In this document: piece by piece, positions 35,504 to 44,996 of the stretch
Layout: every line of letters starts with the position of its first letter
Position numbering within the stretch: position 1 is the stretch's first letter
Assembly: GCA_021818865.1 (NCBI GenBank)
Contig: JAKASX010000014.1
Location: 1-51,877 of the forward strand
DNA from: Acidobacteriota bacterium
Lineage (GTDB): Bacteria; Acidobacteriota; Terriglobia; Acidiferrales; UBA7541
Length of the DNA: 51,877 nucleotides
Direction: 5' to 3'
The notes under the pieces: model-generated
Databases searched by the model: none
Seen by the model: the letters and a program-made list of their open reading frames with translations, nothing else
What the model was told of the DNA's origin: nothing
Program-made: the position numbers and the translations under genes

Positions 35504-38215
35504 ATGAGCTGGCTCGGCCGCTTTTTCCGCAAACGCAACCGCGAATCGCAACTCGATTCCGAATTGCGCTTCCACATCGAGCAAAAAACCGCGCAACTGA
35601 CCGGCCCTGGTGTCGAGTCAGCCGAGGCCCGTCGCCGAGCGATGGCGAAATTCGGCGGCGTCGAAGCCGTCAAGGAAAATTGCCGCGAAGCCCGCGGAAC
35701 GTATTTTATCGAGACGCTGGGGCGGGACGTTCGTTACGCGTTCAGAACGCTGAGCAAGTCTCCCGGATTTACAGCCGTTGCCGTCATCACATTGGCCCTC
35801 GGTATCGGCGCCAACGCCGCGATTTTCCAGCTGATTGACGCCGTCCGTCTCCGCACCTTGCCAGTGAAGGACCCTGGCGCCCTCGCGATCGTGCATTTGA
35901 ACAAAAACCATTGGGGCAGTGGAAATTTCAATGGCCCGTACGCGGAGTACACGTACCCGCTGTGGCGGCAGATTCGCCAGCGCCAGGAGGCATTCTCGCC
36001 CATCGCCGCCTGGGGCGCTGATTCGCTGAACCTGGCCGTCGGTGGAGAAGTGAATTATGCCAATGCGATTTGGGTCTCCGGCGCCTTCTTCCGGACGCTT
36101 GGCATCCGGCCCCTTCTGGGACGGTTGATCTCCGATTCCGACGATCGGCCCGGCTGCGCTGGCGGCGTGGATTTGAGCTACGCATTCTGGCAGAAGCGCT
36201 ATGGCGGGGCCGCAGACGTGATTGGCAAGACGCTTACTCTGGAGGACCATCCTTTTCCTATCCTCGGCGTCGCGCCGCCGACTTTTTATGGCGTTTCCGT
36301 GGGCAACCGCTTCGACGTCGCCGTGCCCGTTTGTGCCGAGCCGACGGTTTTCGGCGTGCACTCGCGAATCAACGGGCCAAGGGCGCGCGAATCGTGGTGG
36401 CTGTCGGTTTTTGGACGGCTCAAGCCAGACTGGACTCTGCCGCGCGCCACGGCGCAGCTCAATACGATACTTCCGGCGGCGCTGCGCGAAACGATTCCGT
36501 CGCAATATGACGCGGATATGGTCAAGCGTTACATGGCCTACTCGATCGAAACGCGTCCGGCGGCCAACGGCTTCTCCAGCTTGCGCAAAGATATGTCCAC
36601 GCCGTTGTGGCTGCTCCTTGGGCTTTCCGGGCTCGTACTGCTGATCGCCTGCGGCAACCTTGCGAACCTGCTTCTCGCGCGAGCCGCCACCCGGGAACGC
36701 GAATTCGCCCTGCGGCTGGCTTTGGGAACCTCGCGCTTAAGGCTCCTTCGGCAGTTGCTTTGCGAAAGCGCACTTCTCGCCATCGCCGGAACGATCTGCG
36801 GCGGATTTCTAGCCGCGGCCTTGAGCAAGTCCCTGGTGGCCTTCCTCAGCACGCCCGGCAACCCGATCTTTCTCGATATGCCGACTGACTGGCGAGTCCT
36901 CGGGTTTGCCGCGGGCCTGGCAATCCTGACGACAGTTCTTTTCGGGCTTATACCGGGATTGCGCGCGGGGAGGGTGCCTCCGGCCTCCGTTTTGAGAAGC
37001 GGCGGACGCGGAATGACCGCGGGCCGCGAGCGCTTCCGCCTTCAGCGCATCCTGGTGGCCTCGCAGGTTGCGCTATCGCTGGTGCTGCTCGCCGGGGCTC
37101 TGCTTTTCGCGCGCAGCCTCCAAAACCTGATGTCGAGGAATTTGGGATTCCAGCAGAACGGCGTGCTGGTGGCGAACGCGGATTTCACGCGGCTTCATCT
37201 GCCTGAGGCGCAGAGCGATTCGTTCGTCCGCGATCTGCTCCATCGCATCCGCGCGATCCCAGGAGTCGCCGCTGCGGCCGATTCCATCCGCTCGCCCGTG
37301 AGTGGCGACATCAGCAATCGGTGGGTGGTCGATAAGAACGGCAAACACCCAAACGGCGCATCCTTCCTCGATTACGTCAGCCCTGGCTATTTCGAAACCA
37401 TGCAGATGCGCCTTGTGCAGGGCCGGGACTTCAACGCAGCGGATACAGCCACGTCTCCGAAAGTCGTCATCGTCAATGAGGCCTTCGTGAAGAAGTTTCT
37501 CAAGGGCACGGAGGACCCGATTGACGAACAAATCCGCTTATGGTCGCCGCCGGGGAAGCCGGAACCGGATTACACCGTGGTCGGAGTGGTGGCGAATTCG
37601 GTCTACGACGATATGCACGCGCCCTTTCAACCGATCATGTATTTTCCCAGTTCCGAACTGGAGCCTCGATACGCCAACGAAGGAGCCGTGTTTTTGGTCC
37701 GGTCAAGGCTTGGCGCGGCCGCGCTTCTCAATCCCGTAAAGGAGACGATTGCCGGCGTAAATCCGGGAATCGACGCGCAGTTCGTGGTGCTGCGGACGCA
37801 GATTCGCCAGTCGCTGATTCAAGACGAACTCATGGCCACGTTATCCGGATTCTTCGGCGGGCTGGCCGTGCTCTTGGCGGCGATCGGGCTTTACGGCGTG
37901 ATCTCCTATACCGTAGCACAGCGCACGAACGAAATTGGCGTGCGCATGGCGCTCGGCGCGCAGCGTTCGAGCGTAATTCGGCTGATTCTCGGCGAAGTCT
38001 CATTTTTGATCGCGATCGGAGTGGCCGTCGGCGCGGGGCTGACGCTTGCGGGAAGCCGAGCCGCGGGTTCGCTGCTCTTCGGGCTAAAGGCTGATGATCC
38101 CCTCACTTTAGCTGCGGCGGTTGTCATCCTTGCGGGAATTGGGCTGACGGCGAGCTTCATGCCGGCCCGGCGAGCGTCGCGCCTGGACCCAATGGCCGCT
38201 CTGCGCCAGGAATAG
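35504..38215 (+). CDS. ADOP orphan permease 1
   Basis: This 903-residue membrane protein has an N-terminal cytoplasmic helix block with RKRNRESQLDSELRFHIEQK, a first transmembrane helix after RYAFRTLSKSPGFTA, a MacB-like periplasmic core, and FtsX-type helix clusters at about residues 370-490 and 780-903. The C-terminus ends RRASRLDPMAALRQE. It has no ATPase partner. ATG 35504 (AGGTGACAGTG upstream) is preferred over GTG 35495. It is the second gene of the PadR operon. Confidence 0.92.
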   Translation: MSWLGRFFRKRNRESQLDSELRFHIEQKTAQLTGPGVESAEARRRAMAKFGGVEAVKENCREARGTYFIETLGRDVRYAFRTLSKSPGFTAVAVITLALGIGANAAIFQLIDAVRLRTLPVKDPGALAIVHLNKNHWGSGNFNGPYAEYTYPLWRQIRQRQEAFSPIAAWGADSLNLAVGGEVNYANAIWVSGAFFRTLGIRPLLGRLISDSDDRPGCAGGVDLSYAFWQKRYGGAADVIGKTLTLEDHPFPILGVAPPTFYGVSVGNRFDVAVPVCAEPTVFGVHSRINGPRARESWWLSVFGRLKPDWTLPRATAQLNTILPAALRETIPSQYDADMVKRYMAYSIETRPAANGFSSLRKDMSTPLWLLLGLSGLVLLIACGNLANLLLARAATREREFALRLALGTSRLRLLRQLLCESALLAIAGTICGGFLAAALSKSLVAFLSTPGNPIFLDMPTDWRVLGFAAGLAILTTVLFGLIPGLRAGRVPPASVLRSGGRGMTAGRERFRLQRILVASQVALSLVLLAGALLFARSLQNLMSRNLGFQQNGVLVANADFTRLHLPEAQSDSFVRDLLHRIRAIPGVAAAADSIRSPVSGDISNRWVVDKNGKHPNGASFLDYVSPGYFETMQMRLVQGRDFNAADTATSPKVVIVNEAFVKKFLKGTEDPIDEQIRLWSPPGKPEPDYTVVGVVANSVYDDMHAPFQPIMYFPSSELEPRYANEGAVFLVRSRLGAAALLNPVKETIAGVNPGIDAQFVVLRTQIRQSLIQDELMATLSGFFGGLAVLLAAIGLYGVISYTVAQRTNEIGVRMALGAQRSSVIRLILGEVSFLIAIGVAVGAGLTLAGSRAAGSLLFGLKADDPLTLAAAVVILAGIGLTASFMPARRASRLDPMAALRQE

Positions 38216-38224
38216 GAGCCTGCG

Positions 38225-40897
38225 ATGCGCTGGCTGCCAATTCTTCCCCGCAAACGCAACCGCGAATCGCAACTCGACTCCGAGCTGCGCTTCCACATCG
38301 AGCAAAGAACCGCGGACCTGATCGCCCAGGGCGTCGACCCGTCCGAAGCCCGTCGTCGCGCGATGGCCAAATTCGGCGGAATCGAATCCGTCAAGGAAGC
38401 CTGCCGCGAATCCCGCATTCTCTACTGGCTCGAAAGCCTCTTCGCGGACGTCCGCTACGCTATTCGCACCCTCCGCAAGTCCCCCGGTTTCGCCGCCGTC
38501 GCCATCGTCACCCTCGCTCTCGGCATCGGCGCGAATGTGGGGATCTTCAACCTTATCGATTCGCTTATTCTGCGGCCGCTCCACGTGCGTGATCCCTCCC
38601 AGCTGGTAGAGATGTATACCGTCGATCGGGACCGGCAGTGGGCAGCTATCACAGTTCCGGAGATCGAGCAGATCCAGCGCGCACAAAGCGTATTTACGGG
38701 CGTGCTCGGTCGTGATTACCCGAACGACTCGAGCGCGGAGATCAGCGGCCGGCTCTGGCCCATCAATCTTGGGTACGTTACCGGCAAGTATTTTTCGGTC
38801 CTTGGCGTAAACCCCTTTCTCGGCCGGCTGATCGCGCCGGAGGACGTGGGGCTATCGCGCGGCACTCCCTTGGCGGTCGCGGTCCTCAGCCACGATTTCT
38901 GGAAAAGGGCTTACGGCGGAAACCCGGACCTGATAGGCAAAAGCATTCTGATCGCCAAGAAGCCGTTCACCACCATTGGCGTTGCGCCGAAAGGCTTTTT
39001 CGGGGACGAGGTGGGATTCTCCGTGGACATCTACGTTCCCATCACGGAGATTCCCGGGCGGCCGGCGAATGCGAAGCAGGCGCTGTTTTGCCAGGACGCG
39101 TTTGGAAGGTTGCGCAAAGGCGTCAGCGTCGAGCAGGCCCGTGCACAGATCGTGTCGCTCTGGCCCGCAGTTCGGCAAGCGACCGTTCCGGCTGGCCTTA
39201 CGCCATCTGAGCGAGGAGCCTTTTTGGCTGGCCGGATTCGCGTCGAAAGGGCCCCGACCAACGGCACTTCCTATCTGCGGGATCGATTCTCGAACCCGCT
39301 GTACGTCCTGATGGGCATTTCTGGTCTGATCCTGCTCATCGCCTGCGTCAGTCTGGCCACGCTCCTGCTCGCTCGCGCTTCGGCACGTAGACATGAGATG
39401 GAGATGCGAGTCGCACTGGGAGCGAGCCGGCGAAGAATTCTGGGACAGCTTTTGACGGAAAGCGTCCTCCTCTCCGTGCTCGGCGGGGGGCTCGGCCTGG
39501 GCCTCGCGCTCTGGGCCAGCGGCTGGCTGGCCCAATTCTGGAGCCGGATCCCCTTCAACCCGCCGACGGCGATCGATCTCAGCCCCCGCGCCGGCGTATT
39601 CGCCTTCCTTGCGGGGATAGCGGTCTTTCTGGGGATCGTGTTCGGACTCGCGCCGGGATGGTTTGCATCGAGCAAACTTCATGCCGGATATCCTCAAGGA
39701 GGCAGGCATTCGTTAGGGAGAGAGGCCCGTCGACTGGGAAGGCTGCTCAACATCTTTCAGGTGGCCCTTTCGCTTACCCTGGTTGCGACCGGCGGGCTGC
39801 TCGTTCGAAGCCTGCAAAATCTACGCTCTGTTCGCCCGGGGTTCGATTACCGGCACGTGGAAGTGCTGCAACTCAAATCCTACTCGGGAGCCTACGAAAA
39901 GCTGGGAGATAATTACTATCGTAGCCTCGTCCAGAGGCTATCCGCCTTGCCTGGCGTGCGCACTGCTTCTCTCTCCCAGATGCTGCCCGAGGCGGGCTTT
40001 GGAGAGAATGAATCGGTCCGGCCAACTGACGCTCGCACCGAAGCAGGCATCGCGTCCGATTTCCAAATCGTCTCACCCGAATTTTTCCAGACCATGGGGA
40101 TCTCGTATGTGCGCGGCCGCGATTTCTCTTGGCAGGACAACACGTACACCCCTCGTGTCGCGGTCATCAGCAATCGCCTGGCTGAAAGGCTGTTCCCCTC
40201 AGGCGATCCGATCGGCCGAGATATCAGTATTGGCGCGAATCCCCAGCGACGGAATGTGGAAGTAGTAGGGGTAGTGAATGATGCGCGCGTCCGGGATATC
40301 CGCCGGCCGACTCCGTACACCGTCTATGTGCCGTTTCTGCAGGAGCCCGAGTACATCCGCTACTGGACCAACGTTGAGATACTTTCAACGGCCCCGCCGG
40401 CGACGACTCTCCGCGCCGCGCGGAGCCGCATCGATTCGCTCGGCCACCAATTCGTCTTCTATTCAGCGACGCTAGGCCAGGTGATCGACGATGCACTTGC
40501 CAACCAACGGGCGGCGGCATCGGCGTCCGGATTTTTCGACGCTCTGACGCTGTTGATGGCCGGGATCAGCCTGTTTGGCCTATCGGCCTATTCAGTGACG
40601 CAACGTGCGCGGGAAATCGGCGTTCGAATGGCGCTCGGAGCTCAATCCAGTTCCTTGCTCAAAATGATTCTGAAGGAGGGGTTGACGTCCACGATCGTGG
40701 GTGTCGTTTTGGGCGTGCCCGGCGCGTTGCTTGGCGCCCACTTGGTTCGTCACATGCTGTTCGGCATTCCCCCCGACGACCCCAGTACGCTTATCGGTGT
40801 TACGGCCGTGCTGCTGGGTGTCACGCTCCTCGCCTGCTGGATTCCCGCGCGCCGCGCGATGCGAGTGGATCCCGTAGAAGCACTGCGTCAGGAATAG
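38225..40897 (+). CDS. ADOP orphan permease 2
   Basis: This 890-residue paralog of permease 1 has the N-terminal block RKRNRESQLDSELRFHIEQR, HVRDPSQLVEMYTVD in the first periplasmic part, and the ending RRAMRVDPVEALRQE. Its first 280 bases are much more similar to permease 3 than the rest of the gene is. It starts at ATG 38225 behind AGGAGCC, nine bases after permease 1 stops. Substrate and energy source are unknown. Confidence 0.92.
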   Translation: MRWLPILPRKRNRESQLDSELRFHIEQRTADLIAQGVDPSEARRRAMAKFGGIESVKEACRESRILYWLESLFADVRYAIRTLRKSPGFAAVAIVTLALGIGANVGIFNLIDSLILRPLHVRDPSQLVEMYTVDRDRQWAAITVPEIEQIQRAQSVFTGVLGRDYPNDSSAEISGRLWPINLGYVTGKYFSVLGVNPFLGRLIAPEDVGLSRGTPLAVAVLSHDFWKRAYGGNPDLIGKSILIAKKPFTTIGVAPKGFFGDEVGFSVDIYVPITEIPGRPANAKQALFCQDAFGRLRKGVSVEQARAQIVSLWPAVRQATVPAGLTPSERGAFLAGRIRVERAPTNGTSYLRDRFSNPLYVLMGISGLILLIACVSLATLLLARASARRHEMEMRVALGASRRRILGQLLTESVLLSVLGGGLGLGLALWASGWLAQFWSRIPFNPPTAIDLSPRAGVFAFLAGIAVFLGIVFGLAPGWFASSKLHAGYPQGGRHSLGREARRLGRLLNIFQVALSLTLVATGGLLVRSLQNLRSVRPGFDYRHVEVLQLKSYSGAYEKLGDNYYRSLVQRLSALPGVRTASLSQMLPEAGFGENESVRPTDARTEAGIASDFQIVSPEFFQTMGISYVRGRDFSWQDNTYTPRVAVISNRLAERLFPSGDPIGRDISIGANPQRRNVEVVGVVNDARVRDIRRPTPYTVYVPFLQEPEYIRYWTNVEILSTAPPATTLRAARSRIDSLGHQFVFYSATLGQVIDDALANQRAAASASGFFDALTLLMAGISLFGLSAYSVTQRAREIGVRMALGAQSSSLLKMILKEGLTSTIVGVVLGVPGALLGAHLVRHMLFGIPPDDPSTLIGVTAVLLGVTLLACWIPARRAMRVDPVEALRQE

Positions 40898-40906
40898 GAG
40901 CCATCG

Positions 40907-43552
40907 ATGCGCTGGCCGACGCGCTTCTTCCGCAAACGCAACCGCGAATCCCAACTCGACTCCGAGCTGCGCTTCCACATCGAGCAGAAGACTGCGGAGT
41001 TGATCGCGAAGGGCGTTGACCCGTCCGAAGCTCGTCGCCACGCGATGGCGAAATTCGGCGGGGTCGAAGCCGTCAAAGAAGATTGCCGCGAATCCCGCGC
41101 CTTCTACTGGCTCGAAAGCCTCCTCGCGGACGTCCGCTACGCTATTCGCACCCTCCGCAAATCCCCTGGCTTTACGACCACCGCCATCCTCACTCTTGCT
41201 CTCGGCATCGGCGCAAATACCGCCATCTTTTCCGTCGTAGATGCCGTATTGCTGAGGCCGCTCCCCTACAAAGACCCCGCGCACCTTGTCTGGGCCACGA
41301 TTCAATTCCCCAAAGCAAAAATGCACGGATCTTTTGTGCCTCATCCGATCTATTTCGCTTGGCGCGACCAGAACGACGTGTTTTCCGGAATTGCCGCGAC
41401 GCATTCGGAGGGGAATTTCACGCTCACGGGAGGGGGCATTCCGGAAAGGATTCGGGGCATGGGCGTGTCCGCGAATTTTTTCTCCGTGCTCGGCGTAGAG
41501 CCAGCACTCGGTCGAGACTTCACTTCGGAAGAAGATCGTCCGGGAGGGCCGCACGCGGCCATACTGAGCTACGGACTTTGGCAGTCGCGCTTTGCGGGCG
41601 ACCCGAGGGCCCTCGGGCAGCCGATTATGCTGAACGACAGGGGCTATTCCACAGTCGGAGTGCTTCCTGCGAGTTTCAAATTCCCAATCCCGGGCAGGCA
41701 GCCGCAGCTCTTCGTCCCCCTCGCGGTGCCGACGAGTACACGTTCGGAGGTTTGGTATCTTAATGTCATTGCGAGACTCAAGCGGGGCGTGACGCTAGCT
41801 CAAGCAGAAGCCGACCTTTCATTGATTGAGAGCCGCGCATTTCCCCTGCTTCCGAAGTTTTTTGGACGTTTTACGCAAGAGGTTCATCTGAGCGTCATTC
41901 CCCTGCACGATCATTTGACAGCTGGCGCCCGTGTTCCTCTCTTGACGCTGATGGCCGCAGTTGTTTTTATTTTACTGATTGCCTGCGCAAACATCGCGAA
42001 CCTCCAACTTTCGCGCGGCTCTGTCCGCGCCCGCGAATTCGCCTTGCGCTCCGCTCTCGGCGCCACTCGTTCCCGCCTTGCGCGACAGCTCCTGACGGAA
42101 AGCATGCTTCTGTCAGTCATGGGCGGGCTCGTTGGCCTGGCCGGGGGATTTTGGGGAGTCGTGCTTCTTCGCGCTTTCGTGCCTGTGGGCTTGCTCAACG
42201 TCTGGAATGTGCATATCGACGGCACCGCGCTGGCGTTTACGATCGCCGTCTCCGCCTTGGCCGGCGTCGTCTCCGGTCTCTGGCCGATGTCGACCCTTTT
42301 CAGCCCGGGCCTCAACGACACCCTCCAGACGACCGGCCGCGCGCAGGCCACGGGCTCACGGAGCAATGTATTCCTGCGAAATCTGCTCGCCGTCGCGGAA
42401 GTTGCGGCCGCCGTGGTTTTGCTGATCGCGGCGGGTCTGCTGCTCAGAAGTTTTCTTCGCCTGACGGATGTGAGCCTTGGATTCAACACCCACGATCTCC
42501 TGACCGCCCAAATTTCTCTTCCATCCGAGAAGTACTCGACAAGCCCGCAGCTGGAGGCGTTTTCCGCACAACTCCTCGGCCGCATCAGCGCTCTTCCGGG
42601 GGTTCGCGCCGCGAGCCTTTCCACCAGCCTTCCAAACGCGCTGTACATGGATATGCGCGTTGGAATCGAGGGCCGCCCGGTCCCCGGGTTGAACGATCCG
42701 ACGTCCTTTGTTCCCCTCGACTCGGTGAGCGACGGCTATTTTCGCACCCTCGGAATCCCAATCCTCCTGGGCCGTGGATTCGACAACCGGGATGGGCCGA
42801 AGACGGCAAGAGTCGCGGTTGTGAACCAGGAGTTCGTCCGCCGGTTTTTTCCACATGGCGAAAATCCCATCGGCAAAGTCATCCTCCTGGCCCCTGGCGG
42901 CGCCTACCAGAGGGCGGTCCCCATCATCGGCGTGGCTGCCGCCATTCAGCGTGCTGGGCTCAGCGGCAAACCGCTCCCGGAAATCTTCCAACCGATTGCC
43001 CAATCGCCGAGCAGCGACATAAGGGTTTTGCTCCGCACCGCGTCCGATCCACGCATCCTCGCGCCAGCGCTCCGCTCGCAGGTGCTGGCCATCGATAGGC
43101 AGCTGCCGCTCTCCCACGTTGCCACAATGGACGATTTGCTCGCCGGGGAAACTTCTCGCCAGCGTTTCGAGGCGGCGGTCGTCGGCCTTTTTGCGGCGTT
43201 AGCGCTGGCGCTCGCTGGAGTCGGAATCTACGGCGTGATTTCCTACACGGTCGATCAGCGCACCCATGAGATCGGCATCCGCATGGCCCTCGGCGCGGAG
43301 CGAGACGATGTGCTTCGGCTGGTAATTCGCGATGGGATGTTCATGGCCGGAACAGGGGTCGTCGTGGGGATTGGGGGCGCATTGGCGTTGACGCGGCTCT
43401 TGCGAAGCCTACTTTTTCAGATTACGCCCGCGGATCCAGCAACCTACTCGGCCGTCGCCGTCGTTCTGGCTACCGTCGCGCTGATGGCTTGCTGGATTCC
43501 GGGGCGCCGGGCGATGCGCGTCGATCCCAACGTCGCCTTGCGGCACGAGTAG
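40907..43552 (+). CDS. ADOP orphan permease 3
   Basis: This 881-residue third tandem copy has RKRNRESQLDSELRFHIEQK at the start, GIGANTAIFSVVDAVLLRPLPY (the commonest form of this helix in MacB-like permeases), two FtsX helix clusters and the ending RRAMRVDPNVALRHE. It starts at ATG 40907, nine bases after permease 2 stops, behind AATAGGAGCC. The spacing implies a single polycistronic message from the padR promoter. Confidence 0.92.
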   Translation: MRWPTRFFRKRNRESQLDSELRFHIEQKTAELIAKGVDPSEARRHAMAKFGGVEAVKEDCRESRAFYWLESLLADVRYAIRTLRKSPGFTTTAILTLALGIGANTAIFSVVDAVLLRPLPYKDPAHLVWATIQFPKAKMHGSFVPHPIYFAWRDQNDVFSGIAATHSEGNFTLTGGGIPERIRGMGVSANFFSVLGVEPALGRDFTSEEDRPGGPHAAILSYGLWQSRFAGDPRALGQPIMLNDRGYSTVGVLPASFKFPIPGRQPQLFVPLAVPTSTRSEVWYLNVIARLKRGVTLAQAEADLSLIESRAFPLLPKFFGRFTQEVHLSVIPLHDHLTAGARVPLLTLMAAVVFILLIACANIANLQLSRGSVRAREFALRSALGATRSRLARQLLTESMLLSVMGGLVGLAGGFWGVVLLRAFVPVGLLNVWNVHIDGTALAFTIAVSALAGVVSGLWPMSTLFSPGLNDTLQTTGRAQATGSRSNVFLRNLLAVAEVAAAVVLLIAAGLLLRSFLRLTDVSLGFNTHDLLTAQISLPSEKYSTSPQLEAFSAQLLGRISALPGVRAASLSTSLPNALYMDMRVGIEGRPVPGLNDPTSFVPLDSVSDGYFRTLGIPILLGRGFDNRDGPKTARVAVVNQEFVRRFFPHGENPIGKVILLAPGGAYQRAVPIIGVAAAIQRAGLSGKPLPEIFQPIAQSPSSDIRVLLRTASDPRILAPALRSQVLAIDRQLPLSHVATMDDLLAGETSRQRFEAAVVGLFAALALALAGVGIYGVISYTVDQRTHEIGIRMALGAERDDVLRLVIRDGMFMAGTGVVVGIGGALALTRLLRSLLFQITPADPATYSAVAVVLATVALMACWIPGRRAMRVDPNVALRHE

Positions 43553-43561
43553 GAAATTGCT

Positions 43562-43666
43562 GTGCGGCGGCTCACTTCACTCTTCCGCAAGCGCAAGTTC
43601 GAAGCCCAGATCGACTCCCAGCTGCGGTTTCACATCGAGCAGAAGACTGCGGATGTGATCGCGCAG
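43562..43666 (+). pseudogene. remnant of a fourth ADOP permease gene
   Basis: The 35 codons from GTG 43562 reproduce the start of the neighbouring permeases (SLFRKRKFEAQIDSQLRFHIEQKTADVIAQ, split by substitutions). Similarity ends abruptly near 43666. The frame then runs on to 43879 with unrelated sequence. It lies nine bases after permease 3, the same spacing as between the intact copies. It is most likely a truncated tandem copy whose body was lost by deletion. Confidence 0.72.
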
Positions 43667-43907
43667 AGCCTTGCGTTACGCAGCGCCCCCGTTGCGAAAA
43701 TCCCCACTCCTCGGCGCTTCCAGCCTCATTTTTCACTCGCCCGCGCTGCCCGATGCCCAATTGACTTCCAGCTAACCGTAATCCTTTCAATCCAGAACAT
43801 GCCTCGCGCCCAAACCACCCGCCAACCGTCCTTTTGCCCAATCCGTTATGGCGGCTGGCGGATGAATTCGGTATCATGAGAAACCGACAGGGGAGAGGGC
43901 TGACCAG

Positions 43908-44897
43908 ATGAGCCCAGCGAGCAATGGCGCTGCCGGCGCCAACGGCGGAAACGGTGTGAAGAAGCCTGGAATACTGCTGCGGGTACGCCCGCGCGGCTTC
44001 TGCGCCGGCGTCGTGCGCGCCGTGGATATCGTCGAGCTGGCCATCGAAGCCTATGGTCCTCCTGTCTACGTTCATCACGAGATCGTCCATAACCGCCACG
44101 TGGTTGAGCAGTTGCGCCGCCGGGGCGCCATTTTCGTCGAAAGCATGAGCGATGTGCCCGACGGATCCGTGCTGATTTTCAGCGCCCACGGCGTTCCTCC
44201 GCGCCTGCGCGAGGAAGCCGAAGCGCGCAAGCTGCGCGTGATCGACGCCACCTGTCCGCTCGTCACCAAAGTTCACCTGGAAGCGCAAAAATTCGCTCGC
44301 GAAGGCCGCACGATCGTGCTCATCGGCCATCGCGATCATCAGGAAATCGTCGGAACGTCGGGCGAAGCGCCGCTGCAAACCGTCGTCGTCGGCAGCGTCG
44401 AGGAAGTGGACGAACTCGTCGTCCCAGATCCCGAGCGTCTGGCGTTTCTAACCCAGACCACCCTCAGTCTTTACGACACGCAGGAAATCGTCGAGCGGCT
44501 GAAACAGCGTTTTCCGCAAATTCTCGGGCCGAAATCCTCCGACATCTGCTACGCCACGCAAAACCGCCAGGAAGCGGTCGAGCAGGTGGCGCGCGAAGTG
44601 GATTTGATCCTCGTCGTCGGCTCCGCGAACAGCTCGAATTCGAATCGCCTGGTCGAAGTGGCAAAGCGGCGCGGCGTGCCGGCGCGGCTGATCGAGGATG
44701 AACACGATCTGGAACCGCAATGGTTCGAAGGCGTGCACGGAGTGGGCTTGACCGCCGGTGCCTCGGCGCCCGAAGTGCTCGTGCAGCAGGTGAGCGAGCG
44801 CCTGGCGCAACTCGGTTTCACCGATCAGCGCGATCTCGATCTGATCCGCGAAGACGTTCGTTTCACCCTTCCCGCGGAGTTGGTGGCTCTCCGCTGA
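43908..44897 (+). CDS. ispH: 4-hydroxy-3-methylbut-2-enyl diphosphate reductase
   Basis: This 329-residue iron-sulfur enzyme is the last step of the MEP isoprenoid pathway, making IPP and DMAPP. The three cluster cysteines are C32 (RGFCAGVVRA), C116 (DATCPLVTKVH) and C214 (SDICYATQNR). SAHGVP, GHRDHQE and GSANSSNS, which bind substrate, are present. GGGGAGAGGG precedes ATG 43908. It is intact and of normal length. Confidence 0.97.
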   Translation: MSPASNGAAGANGGNGVKKPGILLRVRPRGFCAGVVRAVDIVELAIEAYGPPVYVHHEIVHNRHVVEQLRRRGAIFVESMSDVPDGSVLIFSAHGVPPRLREEAEARKLRVIDATCPLVTKVHLEAQKFAREGRTIVLIGHRDHQEIVGTSGEAPLQTVVVGSVEEVDELVVPDPERLAFLTQTTLSLYDTQEIVERLKQRFPQILGPKSSDICYATQNRQEAVEQVAREVDLILVVGSANSSNSNRLVEVAKRRGVPARLIEDEHDLEPQWFEGVHGVGLTAGASAPEVLVQQVSERLAQLGFTDQRDLDLIREDVRFTLPAELVALR

Positions 44898-44996
44898 TTG
44901 GCAAGGGGTGGTTGCCGTCCGCGGCCGAAATGGCCGAAGCGGTTTCTTGGGTGGCCGGGACGGTTTCTCTTCGTGAGCTGGAAACAAGGGGTTGAT

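Noticed and set aside
43667-43879. Continuation of the fourth-permease frame as a 105-residue protein
   Set aside because: After 43666 the sequence has no similarity to permeases and no domain features; treated as a random open tail of a truncated gene.
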